Of a stretch of 64,000 bases of DNA, positions 9,791 to 18,277 are shown one piece after another; within the stretch, counting starts at the first letter, position 1, and each line of letters starts with the position of its first letter. Both the position numbers and the translations under genes were made by a program. The notes under the pieces are model-generated. The model saw only the letters and a program-made list of their open reading frames with translations, had not been told where the DNA came from and did not search any database. The DNA is from Phytopseudomonas daroniae (GTDB taxonomy: Bacteria > Pseudomonadota > Gammaproteobacteria > Pseudomonadales > Pseudomonadaceae): NCBI RefSeq assembly GCF_004327285.1, contig NZ_QJUI01000010.1, positions 124,001 to 188,000 on the forward strand, written 5' to 3'.

Positions 9791-10597
9791 ATGAACGATA
9801 CACAATCCATCGAGCAGTATCTGAAAACGCCATTCGACGGCTTTAGCGTCGAGCTGGATCTCGGCCACGAACGGGCCGACATTGTCCTCGCGCGGCCACC
9901 GTTCAACGTCATCGCCATGGCCCAACGCGATGTGCTGAAAACGGTTTTCGAAGCTCTGGACGCACATCCAGGCATCCGCGTGATCGTCCTGCGCGCCCAG
10001 GGAGAGCATTTTTCCAGCGGCGGCGACATCAAGGGCTTCCTCGAGGCCTCGCCTGAGCACGTATCGAAACTGGCCTGGAACGTCGCCGCGCCGGCACGTT
10101 GCAGCAAGCCGGTGATCGCCGCCAACCGCGGCTATACCTTCGGCGTCGGCTTCGAACTGTCCCTCGCCTGCGACTTCCGCATCGCGTCGGAAACCACGCG
10201 CTACGCCCTGCCGGAACAGAATCTCGGGCAGATTCCCGGCTCAGGGGGCTCGGCCCGTCTGCAGAAAATGATCGGCATCACCCGCACCAAACACATCGTC
10301 ATGCGCGCCAAGCGAATCACCGGGCAGCAGGCCTACGACTGGGGTTTCGCCACCGAATGCGTCGCAGACAGCGAGCTGGAAGGTGCCGTGGCACAACTGG
10401 TGGATGAGCTGCGCCGTTTTTCGCCACTGGCCCAGCGCACCGCCAAGAAATTGATCAACGACAACGAAGACGCACCGCTGACAGTCGCCATCGAAATGGA
10501 AGGCCACTGCTACAGCCGGCTGCGCAGTTCCAACGATTTCCGCGAAGGCGTCGAGGCATTCCACGGCAAGCGCACCGCCGTGTTCAAGGGCGACTGA
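9791..10597 (+). CDS. hmfE: Enoyl-CoA hydratase/isomerase-fold protein, likely 2-oxoglutaroyl-CoA hydrolase
   Basis: A 268-residue crotonase-fold protein. RAQGEHFSSGGDI and NRGYTFGVGFELSLACDF form the two oxyanion-hole segments. PEQNLGQIPGSGGSARL occupies the region that holds catalytic acids in hydratases, but QIPGSGG replaces the more usual PxxGGT. In the furoate pathway this position is taken by HmfE, proposed to hydrolyse 2-oxoglutaroyl-CoA to 2-oxoglutarate. It starts 26 bases after hmfD with AGAAGGA upstream, so it is probably in the same transcript. Confidence 0.7.
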   Translation: MNDTQSIEQYLKTPFDGFSVELDLGHERADIVLARPPFNVIAMAQRDVLKTVFEALDAHPGIRVIVLRAQGEHFSSGGDIKGFLEASPEHVSKLAWNVAAPARCSKPVIAANRGYTFGVGFELSLACDFRIASETTRYALPEQNLGQIPGSGGSARLQKMIGITRTKHIVMRAKRITGQQAYDWGFATECVADSELEGAVAQLVDELRRFSPLAQRTAKKLINDNEDAPLTVAIEMEGHCYSRLRSSNDFREGVEAFHGKRTAVFKGD

Positions 10598-10679
10598 TCA
10601 GCAAAGAAGCATTTCTGCGGGCGTTCGCGCCCGCCTGCACCGCAAAACAACGACAACAGCACAGCGGAGTAACTTCTAA

Positions 10680-11909
10680 ATGAGCAGCGAAACCCACAGC
10701 CGTCCGTTGCCGCCCGCCGGCACAGCGACAGAACGTTATCCCATGAGCCAGGTGTTCAGCCTGAAAGCTGTCAGTGCCGGCACGGTCGCCGCGCTGTTCG
10801 GCTGCACCGGCCCCGCCCTGGTCGTCATCAATGCGGCGGAAGCCGGGCAACTGAGCAACGGTCAAACCGTCGCCTGGCTGTTCGCCATCTACGTACTCGG
10901 CGGGCTGATCAGCCTGTACATGGCCCTGCGCTACCGACAGCCGATCTGCGGCGCCTATTCCATTCCCGGTGCCGCCATCCTGATCTCCGCGCTGGGCGGA
11001 ATGAACTTCGCCGACGCGACCGGCGCCTTCATCATGGCCGGTGCGCTGGTACTGCTGCTGGGTGTGACCGGCGTGATCGGCAAGCTGATGCGATGGCTAC
11101 CGATCCCCATCGTGATGGCGATGATCGCCGGCGCGATGATCCGCTTCGCCACCGGTGCCGTGGACTCCGTATCCGCCGCCCCACTGATGGCCGGCGCCGC
11201 GGCGCTCGCGTTCTTCCTGGCAATGCGCTTCACCCGCCGCATTCCACCGGTACTGGCGGCCGTGGTCGTCGGCCTGGTGATGGCCCTGGCGATGGGAATG
11301 GTAACGCCGAAGGATGTCGATATCGCCTTCGTGATGCCCGCCTTCACCATGCCGCACTTTACCTTCGATGCTTTCCTCGCCATTTCGATTCCGCTGGCCG
11401 CGCTCGTCATCGGTGCCGAGAACGCCCAAGCCACCGGCGTACTGATAGCGGAGAAGTACGATCCGCCAGTCAACGCCATGACCGTGATCAGCGGGCTCGG
11501 CGGAATGCTTGCCGGTCTTCTGGGCGGCCATAACGCGAACATCGCCGGCCCGATGACCGCCATCTGCTCCAGCGACCAGGCCGGAGACAACCCGCGCACC
11601 CGCTATGGCGCCACGCTGGTCAACGGCACCCTGTTTGCGCTGTTCGGCCTCTTCGCCGGCATCGCCGTTCCCTTCATCACCGCCTTGCCCAAGGAGCTGA
11701 TCCTGGTAGTAGCCGGCCTGGCCATGCTGGGGGTTCTACTCACCTCGCTGCAGCAGGCGTTCCAGAAAGGATCGGCCTGCCAGATCGGCGCCTTCGTTGC
11801 CCTGGCCGTGGCGATGAGCAACCTTTCCCTGCTCGGGGTGAGCGCGCCATTCTGGGCATTGGTCATAGGCGTAGCCGTGTCCTGGCTGCTGGGCGAGATG
11901 GATCGTTGA
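10680..11909 (+). CDS. BenE-type aromatic acid permease
   Basis: A 409-residue polytopic membrane protein with about 12 helices and the overall pattern of the benzoate transporter BenE family (benzoate:H+ symport). It follows hmfE by 82 bases, with GCGGAGTAA upstream of the ATG. Its position suggests uptake of the substrate of the CoA-ligase/dehydrogenase system, presumably furoate. An inner ATG at 10743 (MSQVFSLKAV) is an alternative start, because the first 21 residues are hydrophilic and may not be translated. Confidence 0.75.
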   Translation: MSSETHSRPLPPAGTATERYPMSQVFSLKAVSAGTVAALFGCTGPALVVINAAEAGQLSNGQTVAWLFAIYVLGGLISLYMALRYRQPICGAYSIPGAAILISALGGMNFADATGAFIMAGALVLLLGVTGVIGKLMRWLPIPIVMAMIAGAMIRFATGAVDSVSAAPLMAGAAALAFFLAMRFTRRIPPVLAAVVVGLVMALAMGMVTPKDVDIAFVMPAFTMPHFTFDAFLAISIPLAALVIGAENAQATGVLIAEKYDPPVNAMTVISGLGGMLAGLLGGHNANIAGPMTAICSSDQAGDNPRTRYGATLVNGTLFALFGLFAGIAVPFITALPKELILVVAGLAMLGVLLTSLQQAFQKGSACQIGAFVALAVAMSNLSLLGVSAPFWALVIGVAVSWLLGEMDR

Positions 11910-11932
11910 ACCACACCGGCCGGCGCAACACC

Positions 11933-12712
11933 TCAGTCGACGGCCAGGCGTCGAAGGAACGCCTGGATCAGTCGCAGCGTTTCCTCACGGGCCTGGTTCT
12001 GCGGAAAATGGCGACAATGCTCCAGGAGCACGGTCGTCGCGCTGGGCGACTCTCTTGCGATAATCGCCAACTGCTCCGCCGTCGCGTATTCGTCCTCACG
12101 CCCCTGCACCGCCAGCAGGGGCACTTCGATGGCAGGCAACTCGGCGAACAGGTTCCAGTCGCGAAAGTCGTCCCGCAGCCAGGTTTCGCTCCAGCCGCGC
12201 AGGGCACCGTCGAGATTGTCGCCGTGATACTCGGCAAGACGCTCGCGCAGGTCACCGCGCCGGAACGCCTCGACGGCCCGGCGAATTCCCACCAGGCAAA
12301 GCGCCTCCACGCTGACATGCCCCGCCAGGGAAACGATACCGCGAACACGCGGATCCCGGCGGGCGCCGTAAGCCATGGCGATCGACCCGCCGTCACTGTG
12401 GCCGATCAGGATCACGGAGCCACTGGTCAGCCTGTCGAGTACCTGCTCCAGTTCCTCAGGCCCTTCGACGCTCAGGTAATCCCGTGGGCGCGGCAACGCC
12501 ACCGGGCTGGATCGTCCGTAGCCGATCCGGCTATAGGCCAACACCGCGCAGCCCGTAGCGCTGGCCAGCGCAGCCGGGAAGTCCTTCCACATATCCACGC
12601 AGCCAAGCCCTTCATGCAGCAGAACCAGGGTGGGCTTATGGCGATCCAAACCTGGCAGCAGGTGGTACTCCAGACGCTTCGAATCGAGATCCAGATACTG
12701 ACGATCCAGCAT
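11933..12712 (-). CDS. Alpha/beta hydrolase
   Basis: A 259-residue cytoplasmic hydrolase with no signal peptide. LLHEGLGCVDMWKDFP is the oxyanion strand, GHSDGGS the nucleophile elbow (serine near residue 100), QGREDEY the acid position and EHCRHFP the histidine. It resembles small ester/enol-lactone hydrolases. It is transcribed against the flanking hmf and xdhC genes, which is unusual in an otherwise co-directional cluster; a role such as release of furoate from esters is speculation. The start MLDRQYLD was chosen because the longer upstream frame runs into the xdhC gene on the other strand. Confidence 0.65.
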   Translation of the reverse strand: MLDRQYLDLDSKRLEYHLLPGLDRHKPTLVLLHEGLGCVDMWKDFPAALASATGCAVLAYSRIGYGRSSPVALPRPRDYLSVEGPEELEQVLDRLTSGSVILIGHSDGGSIAMAYGARRDPRVRGIVSLAGHVSVEALCLVGIRRAVEAFRRGDLRERLAEYHGDNLDGALRGWSETWLRDDFRDWNLFAELPAIEVPLLAVQGREDEYATAEQLAIIARESPSATTVLLEHCRHFPQNQAREETLRLIQAFLRRLAVD

Positions 12713-12793
12713 GCTTCGGCGACTCCTGAACTCACGAGTCGCGCAGCCTAACTGAAATTGAAGGGGCCTGGCGCAAGGTTCCGAGGAAAACTC

Positions 12794-13762
12794 ATGCGAC
12801 ACCTTGACCTGAAGGTGCTCGACCAGGCGCTGCAATGGGCACGCGATGGTCACGAGCTCTGGTTGTGCACGGTTCTCTCGACCTACGGCTCTGCGCCGCG
12901 CGCGCCGGGCGCGATGCTCGTGGCGCTGGGCGATGGCTCCTTCGTCGGCTCGCTGTCCGGCGGCTGTGTCGAAGAAGCGTTTCTCGACACCCTCAAAGAA
13001 GGCGGCCTGCGTGCCACTACCCAGGTCGTCCGCTACGGCGAAAGCAATGAGGATCGACACCGTCTCAAGTTGCCCTGCGGCGGTATCCTCCAGGTGCTGG
13101 TTGAGCGCAGGTCGGCAGAGCACGAATGGATCGCGCATCTCGAATTGCTGCAGGCAACACTCCTCGGCCAGCGACGGTTGTGCCGCGAGGTCGATTTCAG
13201 CAGCGGCGAAATACGCTTGCGGGAAGACGATCAGGGCGGCGAGCGAGTCGAGGTGCATGACGAAGTCGCCTACATCCGCATCGGCCCTGCGCTGCGTTTG
13301 ATTCTCGCTGGCCTGTCGCCGGTCGCCGAATATTGCGCCAGCTTCGCTCGCGCCGTCGGCTGCGAGGTGATCGCCTGCGATCCGCGAGAAGAGATGCAGG
13401 AGGTGGTATTGGAGGGCGTGGAAATGCAACGCGTGCTGCCGTCGCTGTACATCGCCGCAGGCGGCTGCCACGAAGCCACCGCGGTGGTTGCCCTCACCCA
13501 CGACCCGAAGATCGACGACCTGGCGGTAATGGAAGCGGTGCGCACACCGGCCTTCTACATCGGCGCGATGGGCTCGCGGCAAACGTCGGCCAGGCGTGCC
13601 GAGCGGCTGGCCCGCGTCGGAGGCCTCGGCGAGGCGCAGATCGCCCGCATCCACATGCCTATCGGCCTGAACCTGGGTAGCAAGTCTCCCGCGGAAATCG
13701 CATTAGCCGTCGTTGCGGACGTCCTGCGTGTCTATCATGGCAAGTCGCGCGATGAGCTCTGA
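12794..13762 (+). CDS. xdhC: XdhC/CoxI-family molybdenum cofactor maturation protein
   Basis: A 322-residue protein with the two-part XdhC layout. The N-terminal half has LSTYGSAPRAPGAMLV and SLSGGCVEEAF, and the Rossmann-like C-terminal half ends in FYIGAMGSRQTSARR and IGLNLGSKSPAEIALAVVAD. XdhC proteins bind the molybdenum cofactor, assist its sulfuration and deliver it to hydroxylases such as the HmfABC complex encoded here. ATG 12794 follows GAGGAAAA. The 3' end overlaps the mocA-like gene by 11 bases or more, indicating coupled translation. Confidence 0.8.
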   Translation: MRHLDLKVLDQALQWARDGHELWLCTVLSTYGSAPRAPGAMLVALGDGSFVGSLSGGCVEEAFLDTLKEGGLRATTQVVRYGESNEDRHRLKLPCGGILQVLVERRSAEHEWIAHLELLQATLLGQRRLCREVDFSSGEIRLREDDQGGERVEVHDEVAYIRIGPALRLILAGLSPVAEYCASFARAVGCEVIACDPREEMQEVVLEGVEMQRVLPSLYIAAGGCHEATAVVALTHDPKIDDLAVMEAVRTPAFYIGAMGSRQTSARRAERLARVGGLGEAQIARIHMPIGLNLGSKSPAEIALAVVADVLRVYHGKSRDEL

Positions 13763-14351
13763 GGCGAAAGCCAGTGATGTTCACGCCCTGGTGCTTGCCG
13801 CCGGGCAGAGCCGGCGCTTCGGTGCGGACAAACGCCTCGCCCGGCTCGCCGATGGGCGAACGGTGCTGCAAGCCAGCCTCGCCAATGCCCTGGAGGCCTT
13901 CGACCGGGTAAGCGTGGTAATCCGCGAAGACGATGACCTTGCCACACTCGATCTACCGGCCGCCGTCGAGCCGATCCGCACCCCACGCGCTGCACGCGGG
14001 ATGGGCGCAAGCCTCGCCGACGGCGTCATGGCGATCAGGCAATACCCTTGCAAGGCATTCGCCATCCTGCTCGGCGACATGCCCTGGATTCCGGTGGTGT
14101 TGATGAAACGACTCGCGAGCCAAGCAGAGGCGGATCGGATCCTGCTGCCCGTCCATGGTAACCGTACCGGCCATCCGGTGATCTTTGGTCATGCCTTTGC
14201 CGACGCCCTCACCCGCCTCGACGGCGACCAGGGCGCGCGAGCCGTGCTGGTCGAGCACGCCGGCCGCTGCCGACGACTGGAAGTGGGTGAACCCGGCGTC
14301 CTCCGCGATGTCGACCACCCAGAAGATGTACAAAATGTGCGGCCGGCTTAG
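13752..14351 (+). CDS. MobA/MocA-like nucleotidyltransferase for molybdopterin
   Basis: A protein of about 199 residues with the nucleotide-binding LVLAAGQSRRFGADKRLA start and the metal-binding LLGDMP motif of molybdopterin cytidylyl/guanylyl transferases. Partnered with xdhC and a xanthine dehydrogenase-family enzyme, it probably makes the dinucleotide form of the cofactor (MCD is usual for CoxL-type enzymes). The start is ambiguous: ATG 13737 or ATG 13752, both inside the end of xdhC. The stop codon TAG directly abuts a palindromic element. Confidence 0.72.
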   Translation: MSSEAKASDVHALVLAAGQSRRFGADKRLARLADGRTVLQASLANALEAFDRVSVVIREDDDLATLDLPAAVEPIRTPRAARGMGASLADGVMAIRQYPCKAFAILLGDMPWIPVVLMKRLASQAEADRILLPVHGNRTGHPVIFGHAFADALTRLDGDQGARAVLVEHAGRCRRLEVGEPGVLRDVDHPEDVQNVRPA

Positions 14352-14615
14352 GGTCTGTTGCCGTTTCACGCACGGCCGCGCCGGAGCCCGTTTTGCCGCG
14401 AGGCAAGGCACGAGCCGCGAAGTTTAGCTGGCTAAATGAGCCGGCGAGAAACGCAGCATCGCGGCAAAACGGGCCCGGCCCTGCGGGTTGCGCGGGAAAT
14501 CTCGCCATGCGTCGTTGGAGGACTTGAAAAGGGAATGCCATTCCCTGCGTCCTCCGCCTAACCTGGCGAGATTTCTCGCGGCAACGCGGCTCGCGTTGAA
14601 ACGGCAACAGACCCT
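14350..14615. mobile_element. MITE-like palindromic element, 266 bp, flanked by TA
   Basis: A perfect 19-bp terminal inverted repeat (GGGTCTGTTGCCGTTTCA with one more A outside) lies at 14350-14368 and 14597-14615. Directly outside the GGGTCT/AGACCC ends there is TA on both sides, as expected for a TA target duplication. Nested inverted repeats lie inside: CCCGTTTTGCCGCG against CGCGGCAAAACGGG, GAAATCTCGCCA against TGGCGAGATTTC, and GGAGGAC against GTCCTCC. No open frame spans it. It separates the mocA-like stop from the araC-type gene. The TA ends suggest mobilisation by an IS630/Tc1-type transposase, which is inference. Confidence 0.7.
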
Positions 14616-14673
14616 AGAATCGGGTCTATAAAAACAAGTGGATTCCCATACCGAGGAATCCGTGGAGGTCGTG

Positions 14674-15537
14674 ATGTCCAGCGCGCAACGCGTATTCCAT
14701 GGCGCTTTCGGCCGGGTCGCCCTGCTGAACATGGATCGTTCGCTGGTGCTGCATACCCATTCCGAATGCCATGTGCTGATCAAGGCGGCCGGGGCGGACA
14801 CCTTCTTCAACGTGAACGGCCGGCAAGTCCCCCTGACTGACCGCACGGCCGTACTGGTCAATGCCTGGGAACCGCATTATTACGATTTCCAGCCGGGTGC
14901 CGAACATACCCAGATCCTCGCGCTGTACATCGAACCCGCCTGGCTCGCCAGCGCTCAGCGCTCCCTCGCTCTGAGCGGCCACCCGAAATTCTTCGCCCAA
15001 CCCTGCATCGACCTCAGTCGGGACAATCGACGGCTTGCCGACCAGTTGATAGCGGAAGCCTACGGCGTTGGCCTGGTTCCTCGGGAGCATCTGGAGTTCC
15101 TGCTGTTCGACTTCCTCATCGAGCTCATCGAGCGCTTTTCCCAGTGGCGCCACCTCTGGCGCATCGGCGCAGGGGACATCATTCCCGATGCCCGTATCCG
15201 CCGGGGCAAGGACTACCTGCAAACCCACCTGGACGATCCGGATTGCATCGGCAACGCGGCCCGCGCCAGCGGCCTGTCCCGCGCCCAGTTTTTCGCGCTG
15301 TTCCGCAAGACTACCGGCGGCACCCCGACACTGGTGCTCAACGCCGCGCGCATGCAGCGGGCCTTCGACTGGCTCGAAAACGAACGAAACGGCACCCTCT
15401 GCCTGCTCTCAGACGCGCTGGGCTTCTCGGAACAGGGCCATTTCACCCGTTTCTTCCGCCAACACATCGGTGCCTCGCCCAGCCAGTACGCACGATCAAT
15501 CGACTCCTACGCCGATGCTCAGGCTGATTGTCCATGA
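14674..15537 (+). CDS. AraC-family transcriptional regulator
   Basis: A protein of about 287 residues. The N-terminal cupin-like sensor domain contains LHTHSECHVL, and the C-terminal third has two helix-turn-helix units (NAARASGLSRAQFFALFRK and LGFSEQGHFTRFFRQHIG, the classical AraC signature). ATG 14674 is chosen because GGAGG lies five bases upstream; a GTG at 14638 would add 12 residues. Lying just downstream of the hmf cluster and facing the same way, it is the natural candidate activator responding to furoate or furoyl-CoA. This is inferred from position. Confidence 0.8.
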   Translation: MSSAQRVFHGAFGRVALLNMDRSLVLHTHSECHVLIKAAGADTFFNVNGRQVPLTDRTAVLVNAWEPHYYDFQPGAEHTQILALYIEPAWLASAQRSLALSGHPKFFAQPCIDLSRDNRRLADQLIAEAYGVGLVPREHLEFLLFDFLIELIERFSQWRHLWRIGAGDIIPDARIRRGKDYLQTHLDDPDCIGNAARASGLSRAQFFALFRKTTGGTPTLVLNAARMQRAFDWLENERNGTLCLLSDALGFSEQGHFTRFFRQHIGASPSQYARSIDSYADAQADCP

Positions 15538-15646
15538 GTGGATTCCCTCGCTGGTAAACGGGCGCTGCAGTTGCCTCAACGAGGTAGCCAGTACGACGCC
15601 GACTTATTCAGAGGACGTCAAAATCTATTGGAACCGGGCAAGATCA

Positions 15647-16603
15647 TCATTGCCGGCGCGTGACAGTGAGAACCACCGCGGCGATGCGCTCGACTTGTTC
15701 GTAACCGGGTTTGAGCAATTCCTCACCGAACACGTCCGGGTCGACTTCCTCGTAGCGCCAGGCCAGTGAGTGGCCACTCAGCGCGCGCCGCACCTGAGCG
15801 AGAAACGGATCGCCCGCGGCGGTCATCGCCACGCCGGTATACAGCAGCAGGCTACCGCCTGGCGCCAGCCTCGATAGCGCGGCCTCGACGATGGCGACGG
15901 ACAGACCGGCGCCCAGTTCGCCACCACCATCGCGGTAGACACGGGCCTCGCTGTCGAGCATGTACGGCGGATTGGCGACGATCAGATCCAATGTGCCGTC
16001 CACTTCGTTCAGCAGATCACTGTGCTGGGCCTGCAGGTTATCCGCACCGGCCAGCGCGGCGTTGATGCGGGTGAAATCCAGCGCACGCGGGTTGATGTCC
16101 AGCGCCAGCACCTGCGCGGCTGGCCGAGCCAGGGCAATGCGCAGAGCACCCGGCCCGGCGCCGCAACCGATATCCACGGCACGCTGGATCGGCGGCGTGG
16201 AGGACGCACTGAGAAAGGCATCGATGGCTCGCACGAAACGGTAGGTATCCGGGCCGAAGAACACCGCATCGGCCTGCTGTGTGGGATAGCACGAATGCAC
16301 GAACAGCTGCTCGCCAATGCTCGACCAGCGAACCGAACTACGCCATTGAGCGCCCTCTTCGATCAGCACATCGGCGGCACGCATCAGCTCGATCAGGTCG
16401 GCATCGAGCAAATCCGCTTTGAAGGGTCGGCTCCAGCCGAAGACGCCGACCAGATCATGCGCCTCGGCATTCTCTTTTCGCGCGTTAACCTGGCTGTGCG
16501 TGAGTGGGGTTCCCGTGGTGAAACGATAACCGCGTTCGTGCAAGGCACGACCAAGGTCTAGCAGCGCCTGAAGCGGCGCTGCCATGGGCTGTTTCGTAGT
16601 CAT
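15647..16603 (-). CDS. Class I SAM-dependent methyltransferase of the N5-glutamine/RNA type
   Basis: A 318-residue protein. AVDIGCGAGPGALRIAL is motif I for S-adenosylmethionine and VANPPYM is the (N/D)PPY motif found in methyltransferases acting on nitrogen of glutamine or of nucleobases (PrmB, HemK, RsmC families). The target cannot be told from the sequence. Start at 16603 with GGAG upstream; the longer frame would overlap the next upstream gene. It follows the haem-oxygenase-fold gene by 16 bases on the same strand, so the two form an operon. Confidence 0.7.
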   Translation of the reverse strand: MTTKQPMAAPLQALLDLGRALHERGYRFTTGTPLTHSQVNARKENAEAHDLVGVFGWSRPFKADLLDADLIELMRAADVLIEEGAQWRSSVRWSSIGEQLFVHSCYPTQQADAVFFGPDTYRFVRAIDAFLSASSTPPIQRAVDIGCGAGPGALRIALARPAAQVLALDINPRALDFTRINAALAGADNLQAQHSDLLNEVDGTLDLIVANPPYMLDSEARVYRDGGGELGAGLSVAIVEAALSRLAPGGSLLLYTGVAMTAAGDPFLAQVRRALSGHSLAWRYEEVDPDVFGEELLKPGYEQVERIAAVVLTVTRRQ

Positions 16604-16619
16604 TGCAGCTCCGCCGCGA

Positions 16620-17996
16620 TCAGTCGAGGTAGGCATTGAACAGTCGTGTCGCCAGCAGGCCCGCCGGAGTGAAGTGCCTGGCTGGCGACATCAGCTCGAT
16701 CAACCGTGCCGGGCGCTGCGTGGCCGGGAGCTCGCGCAACTGGGCATGCAGTGCGCGGGCGTCGGCGTCGATCCCGGAGGCCGCAGCGGCGGGTGTCGGC
16801 GCGGCTCGCCGGTGCCTGCTCGCACGCGGCAACGGCCTGGCCCAATCGCCAGCGATCCAGTCGTGCAACAGTTGCTGCTCGTAGGCGCTGAACACGCCGA
16901 ACATGGCTGCCCCCTCGCCCTGTACCAACTGCCAGAAACGGCTGCGCTGCGGATCCTCGTTACGGCGGATCCAGCCGCGGGCCTGCAGGGCATCGAGGAA
17001 GCCACGCATCTGCCCCGGCTCGCTCAGCCACTGGTTGACCGTACGCCCGTCGATTCGGCAGTAATCGGAGTGAACCATGCCGGCCACGCCACGTTTGCGC
17101 TCGAGCATGCCAAGCAGCTCAGCTTCGAGATCGAAACTGGCAATCACCGCCGTGGAGCCGATGCCCAGGTCGTTCAGACGGTAACCCGTCGCTACCCGAC
17201 GATAGAACGCCTCGCCATCCCCGACCTGGGGAAGACTCTCCAGCACCGCCTGCACCGCCTTCTGGGCATGGCCGCTGCTGGCGTTGTCGATGGTCACGTG
17301 CAGTTGGAAGTAGTAGGGGTCGATACCCAGTTCGGTAAGTTCGTAGCTGGTGATCAGCAGGTGCAGCGGCAACTGTTCGTAGCCGAGGTTGTAGCCCAGC
17401 ACTTCCGGCAGATAGTCATCGGCCAGATGACCGAGCGCCAACTGCTGTGCGCCCTGCAGAAAGTGCGCGTCATCCAGTTCGGCCAGCTCGTCGCAACCAT
17501 GCTTGCTGAGCAGTTGCCTGTAGAGCAGCACATGGTTCTGTGCCGGCACACCATCGCCCAGCTCTTCCAGGTAAGTGCGCAGCAACGGGCGCAGGCGCAC
17601 CTCCTGCCAATGCGGCAGCAGGCCGTATAGCCATGCGCCATCGACCAGTTTGGTTGGTGCCACGTGGCGCAGGAAATACAACGCATGAGCCCGGTTGCTG
17701 AAATAGCGCCGTGGCTGGCCCTGACGCCGCTCTTCCAGATACTCGGCGTAAGCCTGGGTGGTGCGTTGTGCACTCGCGCGCATCCATTCCATCAAAGCCT
17801 GGGGTTGTAGCGGCATCTCGCAAGGCAGCTGGCCCGCCTCTTCCAGTTGCGCGTCGATAAAGCGCCTGGCCTCGGCGCGAGCCTCGGTACTGGGTGGAGT
17901 CTGCAGCAGTGCCTCGTACATCAGCCGAATCGGGCCGGAGCTGCCGAAATTGGCCCCCTGGCAAGGATCGGCAAAAATCGGGGTCAATGTAGTCAT
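16620..17996 (-). CDS. Iron-containing redox enzyme, haem oxygenase-like fold
   Basis: A 458-residue protein with histidine- and glutamate-rich helices. Central LGYEQLPLHLLITSYELTELGIDPYYFQLHVTIDN resembles the PF14518 family (Haem_oxygenas_2, iron-containing redox enzymes), with ligand-like E/H residues spaced along helices. Family members are non-haem diiron or related oxygenases of varied function. The C-terminus carries an Ala/Pro-rich linker and a helical tail. It is the first gene of a two-gene operon with the methyltransferase. The reaction is unknown. Confidence 0.6.
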   Translation of the reverse strand: MTTLTPIFADPCQGANFGSSGPIRLMYEALLQTPPSTEARAEARRFIDAQLEEAGQLPCEMPLQPQALMEWMRASAQRTTQAYAEYLEERRQGQPRRYFSNRAHALYFLRHVAPTKLVDGAWLYGLLPHWQEVRLRPLLRTYLEELGDGVPAQNHVLLYRQLLSKHGCDELAELDDAHFLQGAQQLALGHLADDYLPEVLGYNLGYEQLPLHLLITSYELTELGIDPYYFQLHVTIDNASSGHAQKAVQAVLESLPQVGDGEAFYRRVATGYRLNDLGIGSTAVIASFDLEAELLGMLERKRGVAGMVHSDYCRIDGRTVNQWLSEPGQMRGFLDALQARGWIRRNEDPQRSRFWQLVQGEGAAMFGVFSAYEQQLLHDWIAGDWARPLPRASRHRRAAPTPAAAASGIDADARALHAQLRELPATQRPARLIELMSPARHFTPAGLLATRLFNAYLD

Positions 17997-18277
17997 GGTC
18001 GAAGCCTTTGCGTGGGCAGTTCAAAGGCAGCGCGAGGATCGGCGGTCTGTTCGCAACGGGAATGTACAAGGTACCGAGTCCCGGGCATTAGCCGCTGTAA
18101 CCTTGTACGCGGGCCGGCCAGATGGCTGCGCCCCCGTCGGCTGCATGAAATAGTGAGCAGCTCATGCCGCGAAAGATTCCACCTAAAAGATCAACGGCGG
18201 CGCCACCCAATCTTTGCCCTGAACTCCCCCACGGCGCCGGCATCCCTTGCATAGGAGCCTGTCCAAGCGAGCGCATC

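Noticed and set aside
11933..13654. 573-residue reading of the minus-strand alpha/beta hydrolase
   Set aside because: The extra N-terminal 314 residues lie antisense to xdhC; the hydrolase fold begins at MLDRQYLD (12712).
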